Assembly: GCF_000495795.1 (NCBI RefSeq)
Contig: NZ_AWGD01000035.1
Span: 90,672 to 154,671, forward strand
Length of the DNA: 64,000 nucleotides
From: Asticcacaulis sp. AC460
GTDB taxonomy: Bacteria > Pseudomonadota > Alphaproteobacteria > Caulobacterales > Caulobacteraceae
Reading direction: 5' to 3'
Part shown: positions 60,195 through 64,000 of the stretch, piece after piece
Position numbering within the stretch: the first letter of the stretch is position 1
Layout of the letters: each line of letters begins with the position of its first letter
Program-made: the position numbers and the translations under genes
Notes under the pieces: generated by a model
Databases searched by the model: none
The model's input: the letters and a program-made list of their open reading frames with translations, nothing else
What the model was told of the DNA's origin: nothing

Positions 60195-60901
60195 AGGGGC
60201 GCGCCCACGATGGAGTCGGCGCGGGCGGTGACGGCGTTGAGCTGGTTCTGCATGGCCAGGCGGCCCTGTTCGAAGGTGTCTTCGTCGAGGTCGGCAGGGA
60301 CGGCGGGCAGGACCTTCCACACCATGGCGCCGCGCGAAAAGGGCAGGGGCACGCGCATCCGGTCCCAGGTCCCGAGTTCGATATAGCGCTTCGTCGACTG
60401 ACCCAGGCAGACCATAACCGAACCGGTGATCTGCGACAGTTTCAGCGAGCCTTCGGTCATTTCACGGCGCGGGCCGCGCGGGCCATCCGGCGTGGTCGCA
60501 GCGCAGTTGCCGGCGCGCAGCCAGCGCAGCAGGTCGCGGAAGGCCTGGGCGCCGCCCTTGTTTTTCGACGGATCGGACTTCTTGGCCTTGGAGCCACGGA
60601 TCGAGTGACGGCCGAAGGCGCCATTGACCTTGGAGATGACGTCGCCAAATTTCGACTGTGAACTGAGCACGGCCACCGGCTGGGCGTCGACCGTGGGCCA
60701 GCTGGCATGGCCGAAATGCAGGCGTTCGTGCCAGAACATCAGCACGACCGGGCGGCCCGATGCCCAGACCAGCTTGACCTCATCCTCGCCCTCGACGGTC
60801 CATTTGGTCGTGGCGTAGCAGAACCGCAGATAGGCGATGAGCAGGTCGGCGATCAGGTTGCGCAGCCACGGCTTTTCGGTCAGCTTCTTCTTGTCGATCA
60901 T
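60191..60901 (-). CDS. DUF374 lysophospholipid acyltransferase-like protein
   Basis: A 236-residue member of DUF374, related to late acyltransferases of lipid A and glycerophospholipids. Visible motifs: VVLMFWHERLHFG (the catalytic-type H...), SQSKFGDVIS, RGSKAKK and TPDGPRGPRREMTEG. An N-terminal hydrophobic helix anchors it. DUF374 genes commonly lie in msbA-waaA-lpxK operons, which suggests a role in lipid A or phospholipid acylation; the exact acyl acceptor is unknown. It overlaps both neighbours by ATGA. Confidence 0.88.
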   Translation of the reverse strand: MIDKKKLTEKPWLRNLIADLLIAYLRFCYATTKWTVEGEDEVKLVWASGRPVVLMFWHERLHFGHASWPTVDAQPVAVLSSQSKFGDVISKVNGAFGRHSIRGSKAKKSDPSKNKGGAQAFRDLLRWLRAGNCAATTPDGPRGPRREMTEGSLKLSQITGSVMVCLGQSTKRYIELGTWDRMRVPLPFSRGAMVWKVLPAVPADLDEDTFEQGRLAMQNQLNAVTARADSIVGAPL

Positions 60902-62754
60902 GGCGTGGCGACCGCCTCCGGCACCGGCGTGTCTTCGAACTGGTGCGCCGCCAGGCTGGCATAGAGGCCGCCGGCGCGGATCAGGCTATCGTGGGTGCCG
61001 CGTTCGACGACCTCGCCCTTGTCCAGCACCAGGATCTGGTCGGCATGGCGTACGGTCGACAGGCGGTGAGCGACCACAAACGTCGTGCGGCCCTTCATGA
61101 GACGTTCCAGGGCCTCCTGGACCTTGACCTCGGACTGAGTATCCAGCGCCGAGGTGGCTTCGTCGAGCAGGAGGAGAGGGGCGTCCTTCAGGAAGGCGCG
61201 GGCGATGGCGATGCGTTGTTTCTGGCCGCCCGACAGGCGCGAGCCGGCTTCGCCGACCCGGGTGTCGTAGCCATCGGGCAGGGCTTCGATGAAGTCTTCG
61301 GCGGCGGCGTCGCGGGCGGCACGGCGGATGTCGTCGTCGCTGACAGTGCCGTTGCCATAGGCGATATTGGCGCGGATGGTGTCGTCGAACAGGAACGGGT
61401 CCTGGGTCACCAGGGCGATGCGGCTGCGCAAAGACGTCAGGCCGATCTCGCGGTGGCTTAAGCCGTCAAAGCGGATATCGCCGTCCGTCAGGTCGAAGAA
61501 TCGTGGAAGCAGGTTGAGCAGGGTCGACTTACCCGAACCCGACGGGCCGACCAGGGCGACACTGGCCCCCGCCCACGCGGTGAAGCTGATGTCGCGCAAC
61601 ACCGGCGTGTCACCATAGGCGAAGCCAGCCTTGTCAAATGTCACCGTCTGGAACTCGCGCGGCAGTTCGGCAGCGCCGGGTTTGTCATGGATTTCGGGTT
61701 CGATATCCAGCGCGGCGAACAGGCGGCGCGAAGCGGCGATGCCGACGCTTAAGGTCCCTTGCAGACCGGCCAGTTGGCGCAGGCTCTGGCCGGCGGTCAG
61801 CAGGGCGGTCAGGAAGGCGAAGAAGCTGCCCGCCGTCATGGCGCCGGACTGGGCGCGCCAGCCGACATAGGCGATCAGCCCGGCCAGCAGCAGGCCGGTC
61901 ATGACCTCGGTCGCCGGTGCGGCCATGGAACGGGCATTGGCGCCCTTGACCAGGTGGCCCTGGCGGCGATCGATGACGGTGCGGACGCGATCTTCCTCGA
62001 AGGCTTCCTGGTTGGCGACCTTGACGATGCGGATGCCGTCGAGGCTTTCCATAATGGCGGTCGACAGCGACGACGTCTCGTCCATAGCGCCCTGGGCGGC
62101 CTTGCGCGTCTGTTTCAGGTACTTGGTCATGACGGCCGAGATCACCGGCCCGGCCAGCAGCACGGCAAGGGTCATTGGCCAGTCGAGGGTGAACATGGCG
62201 TAGAGGCTGCCCAACACGATCAGGGCGGCCTGGACGTAGTTGACCAGGCCGGTCGAGGCGGCTTCACGGACCAGGTCGGCGTCGTAGAGGACCGAGGACA
62301 GGTACTGGCCGGAATGGGCCTTTTGCAGCCGGCCGAGATCGGCATGGACCAAGCGTGAGAACAGCTGGGCCTGGATGCGGCCGACCAGGCCGTTGCCGAC
62401 CAGGTTCAGCGTGGTGGTCAGTCCGCGCTGGGCAACAAAGCGGACCAGGGCGGCGGCGGCGATGACGCCCGGCACCCAGATCAGCGGCTGGGCCAGGATG
62501 AAGTCGGGAAGATTTTGCGTACCCTTGGGGATGCCGAAAAGCAGGTTGACCGAGGGTTCCAGCCACTTGGTCATGACCACGGTCATGGCGGCCACGACGA
62601 CCGCGCAGGCCACAGCAAAGCCTAGGCGCGCCTTGTGCGGCGCCAGGTATTGCGTCCACACCCGGACCATGAGCGCCTTTTGGCTCATTTCGGCGGGCGT
62701 TGTGGGCAATGGCGGCATAGATGGCTCTGTATTAGTCTCTGGCAAATTGTCCAC
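60898..62754 (-). CDS. msbA: MsbA-type lipid A/lipid ABC exporter
   Basis: Half-transporter of 618 residues with a fused membrane domain (six helices, residues about 38-340) and nucleotide-binding domain: Walker A GPSGSGKST, Q-loop TQDPFLFDD, signature LSGGQKQRIAIARA, Walker B LLLLDEATSALD, and H-loop VAHRLSTV. Followed by three LPS genes, so it most likely flips lipid A core across the inner membrane. The first gene of a four-gene operon. The 43-base gap to the divergent phosphatase gene must hold both start regions. Confidence 0.93.
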   Translation of the reverse strand: MDNLPETNTEPSMPPLPTTPAEMSQKALMVRVWTQYLAPHKARLGFAVACAVVVAAMTVVMTKWLEPSVNLLFGIPKGTQNLPDFILAQPLIWVPGVIAAAALVRFVAQRGLTTTLNLVGNGLVGRIQAQLFSRLVHADLGRLQKAHSGQYLSSVLYDADLVREAASTGLVNYVQAALIVLGSLYAMFTLDWPMTLAVLLAGPVISAVMTKYLKQTRKAAQGAMDETSSLSTAIMESLDGIRIVKVANQEAFEEDRVRTVIDRRQGHLVKGANARSMAAPATEVMTGLLLAGLIAYVGWRAQSGAMTAGSFFAFLTALLTAGQSLRQLAGLQGTLSVGIAASRRLFAALDIEPEIHDKPGAAELPREFQTVTFDKAGFAYGDTPVLRDISFTAWAGASVALVGPSGSGKSTLLNLLPRFFDLTDGDIRFDGLSHREIGLTSLRSRIALVTQDPFLFDDTIRANIAYGNGTVSDDDIRRAARDAAAEDFIEALPDGYDTRVGEAGSRLSGGQKQRIAIARAFLKDAPLLLLDEATSALDTQSEVKVQEALERLMKGRTTFVVAHRLSTVRHADQILVLDKGEVVERGTHDSLIRAGGLYASLAAHQFEDTPVPEAVATP

Positions 62755-62797
62755 GGGCGGTTATATAGGCATTTCCTGAGGCCTGTCGCGTCTTTAT

Positions 62798-63508
62798 GTG
62801 TTAATCGGACCTACGTTTTTGAAGCTTTTCCCGAAGAAAATCCACGCCAAACCCTTCCGCACCGATACGGCGTGGAACCGCTTCTGGACGCGGATGCACT
62901 TCCTGTGGGCGGACCATGCCTATCTGCGGGTGGGCTTCACCAATGCCCACTGGATCGGGCCGGACATGGTGCGGACCAACCAGCCGTGGCCGTTCCAACT
63001 GGCGCACTGGAAGAAGAAGGGGATCAGGACCGTCATAAACCTGCGCGGCGGCAAGGGGTCGTTTTACTATCTCGAAAAATATGCCTGCGAAAAGCTCGGG
63101 CTGATCCTCGAGGATTTCGGCTTGACCTCGCGGTCGCTGCCGACAGCGCAGGAGTTCCGCGACGCCAAGGCCTTGTTCGAGCGGATACAGTATCCGGCCC
63201 TGTTGCATTGCAAGTCGGGGGCGGATAGGGCGGGGATGATGAGTGTTCTGTACTGTCACTTTCACCTCGGTCAGCCGATCGAGGTGGCGGCGCAGCAGTT
63301 GTCGATGAAGTACTTGCACATGAAGGCGGGGATGACCGGCGTGCTGGACCACTTGTTCGAGGTCTATCTGCGCGACGTGGCGCCGAAGGGTGTGCCGTTT
63401 TACGACTGGACCCAGTCGGAGGACTACGATCCTGCAGCGATCAAGGCGAATTTCACCGCATCGTGGTGGGGGACGTTGATGACGGAAAAGCTGCTGAGAA
63501 GAGAGTAA
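62798..63508 (+). CDS. Dual-specificity/tyrosine phosphatase family protein
   Basis: A 236-residue cytoplasmic protein with the cysteine phosphatase loop HCKSGADRAG: nucleophile Cys138 and Arg144 in the Cx5R pattern, and a general-acid candidate Asp in LEDFGLTSR. Strand KGIRTVINLRGGKG is typical of the dual-specificity phosphatase fold in bacteria. The start is taken as GTG 62798. Divergent from msbA, which suggests a possible role linked to the envelope (for example lipid phosphate or LPS-related), but that is speculation. Confidence 0.82.
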   Translation: MLIGPTFLKLFPKKIHAKPFRTDTAWNRFWTRMHFLWADHAYLRVGFTNAHWIGPDMVRTNQPWPFQLAHWKKKGIRTVINLRGGKGSFYYLEKYACEKLGLILEDFGLTSRSLPTAQEFRDAKALFERIQYPALLHCKSGADRAGMMSVLYCHFHLGQPIEVAAQQLSMKYLHMKAGMTGVLDHLFEVYLRDVAPKGVPFYDWTQSEDYDPAAIKANFTASWWGTLMTEKLLRRE

Positions 63509-63519
63509 ATCTTACTTAT

Positions 63520-63601
63520 CCTCCACCGCTTGCGGGGGAGGTGTCGAGCAAGCGAGCCTTCTTCAGGCGAAGCGCGTCGAGACGGAGGGGGCGTTTCGCC
63601 C
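63520..63601. repeat. REP-like hairpin cluster before the DUF559 gene
   Basis: CCTCC.CCGC (63520-63529) pairs with GCGG.GGAGG (63532-63541), then AGCGAGCCT/AGGCGAAGC form a small stem, and GGGCG/CGCCC (63589-63601) another, followed by TTT. The first resembles a terminator for the phosphatase gene; the block as a whole resembles short dispersed palindromic repeats common in alphaproteobacterial genomes. Confidence 0.5.
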
Positions 63602-63628
63602 TTTGAGCTGCCGTGTTAGACACGAAAC

Positions 63629-64000
63629 ATGCGCACCGGAGCCAAGACGAACTTAGCGAGAAAGTTCCGCAAGGAGATGACCCATGCGGAGGTGCTTCTT
63701 TGGCTTGGGCTAAAAGGGCATTCAAAGGAAGGCATGACGTTCAGACGGCAACATCCTGTTGGCCCGTTCATCCTTGATTTTTACTGTGAGAAGGTAAAGC
63801 TGGCGATCGAAGTTGATGGCGAAGCGCATGCGCGTGGAAACCAGCCCGAGAAGGACGAAGTTCGGGACAAATGGTTGGCGGGTTGTGGTATCGAAACCCT
63901 CCGCATTCCGGGTTTTGAAATCATGGCCAATTCCGTATTCATCTCGGAAAGTATCGTTCAAATGGTTCGTGATCGACTTGGTTTGACGGCGCCTGAGTAG
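63629..64000 (+). CDS. DUF559 endonuclease-like protein
   Basis: A complete 123-residue protein whose stop codon is the last three bases of the window. It has the restriction-endonuclease-like (PD-(D/E)XK) pattern of DUF559, a relative of Vsr-type very-short-patch endonucleases: GMTFRRQHPVGPFILDFYC (Asp), KLAIEVDGEAH (Glu/Asp) and a closing helix. The N-terminal MRTGAKTNLARKFRKEMTHAEVLLW is typical. Members are sporadic, frequently duplicated in alphaproteobacteria, and of unproven function. It is less GC-rich than the preceding genes. Confidence 0.85.
   Translation: MRTGAKTNLARKFRKEMTHAEVLLWLGLKGHSKEGMTFRRQHPVGPFILDFYCEKVKLAIEVDGEAHARGNQPEKDEVRDKWLAGCGIETLRIPGFEIMANSVFISESIVQMVRDRLGLTAPE

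Overview
The window looks like chromosome from a member of the Caulobacterales (Caulobacteraceae; something near Asticcacaulis or Caulobacter would fit). The reasons are high GC with tightly overlapping ATGA-type gene junctions, an aroB-aroK / xerD-accA neighbourhood, a TipF-like polar flagellar EAL protein, a DUF3035 (BamF-type) lipoprotein beside lspA, DUF2093 and DUF4328 genes, and many single-domain response regulators. The genus is inferred, not proven.

Layout. 0-16 kb is mainly housekeeping: aromatic amino acid synthesis (aroB partial, aroK), xerD, accA, an outer-membrane barrel, an M1 peptidase operon, tadA-mscS, a pseudouridine synthase with a very long basic repeat tail, rsmD and mutL. 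mutL is flanked on both sides by long imperfect inverted repeats, and a 49-residue membrane protein with its own terminator lies between rsmD and mutL. 15.5-24 kb holds ileS-lspA-DUF3035 and ribF, separated by three plus-strand genes (sugar dehydrogenase lipoprotein, GyrI-like protein, lipoprotein). 24-30 kb is motility and signalling: cheY-cheZ (the CheZ carries three copies of a CheY-tether-like peptide), a tipF-like gene, a response regulator with a basic tail, and a ParE-type toxin-antitoxin pair. 30-38.5 kb has an M23 peptidase, xseA, a hybrid kinase, a Phd/PIN toxin-antitoxin pair with a palindromic operator over its start codon, purD and an M14 peptidase.

38.6-49.7 kb is an exported Sel1-repeat operon, then a signalling block: two response regulator genes with duplicated upstream regions, a 1409-residue MASE1/CHASE/PAS kinase, a third response regulator, and a convergent OmpR-type two-component pair. 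Divergent from that pair lies the most striking gene of the window (49.8-54.7 kb). It encodes a predicted secreted 1646-residue RTX protein that joins a seven-bladed integrin-alpha-like FG-GAP propeller to a domain closely resembling the ligand-binding I domain of animal integrin beta subunits, with the three metal sites largely recognisable.

54.7-58 kb looks like an accessory patch: a broken C-terminal fragment of a GH5 glycosidase, an NTF2-fold immunity-like exported protein, an unknown exported protein, and an intact tandem-domain GH5 enzyme. 58-62.8 kb is a lipid A/LPS operon (msbA, DUF374 acyltransferase, waaA, lpxK). The window ends with a dual-specificity-type phosphatase and a DUF559 endonuclease-like gene preceded by REP-like hairpins. 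I see no rRNA, tRNA, CRISPR array, transposase or prophage.
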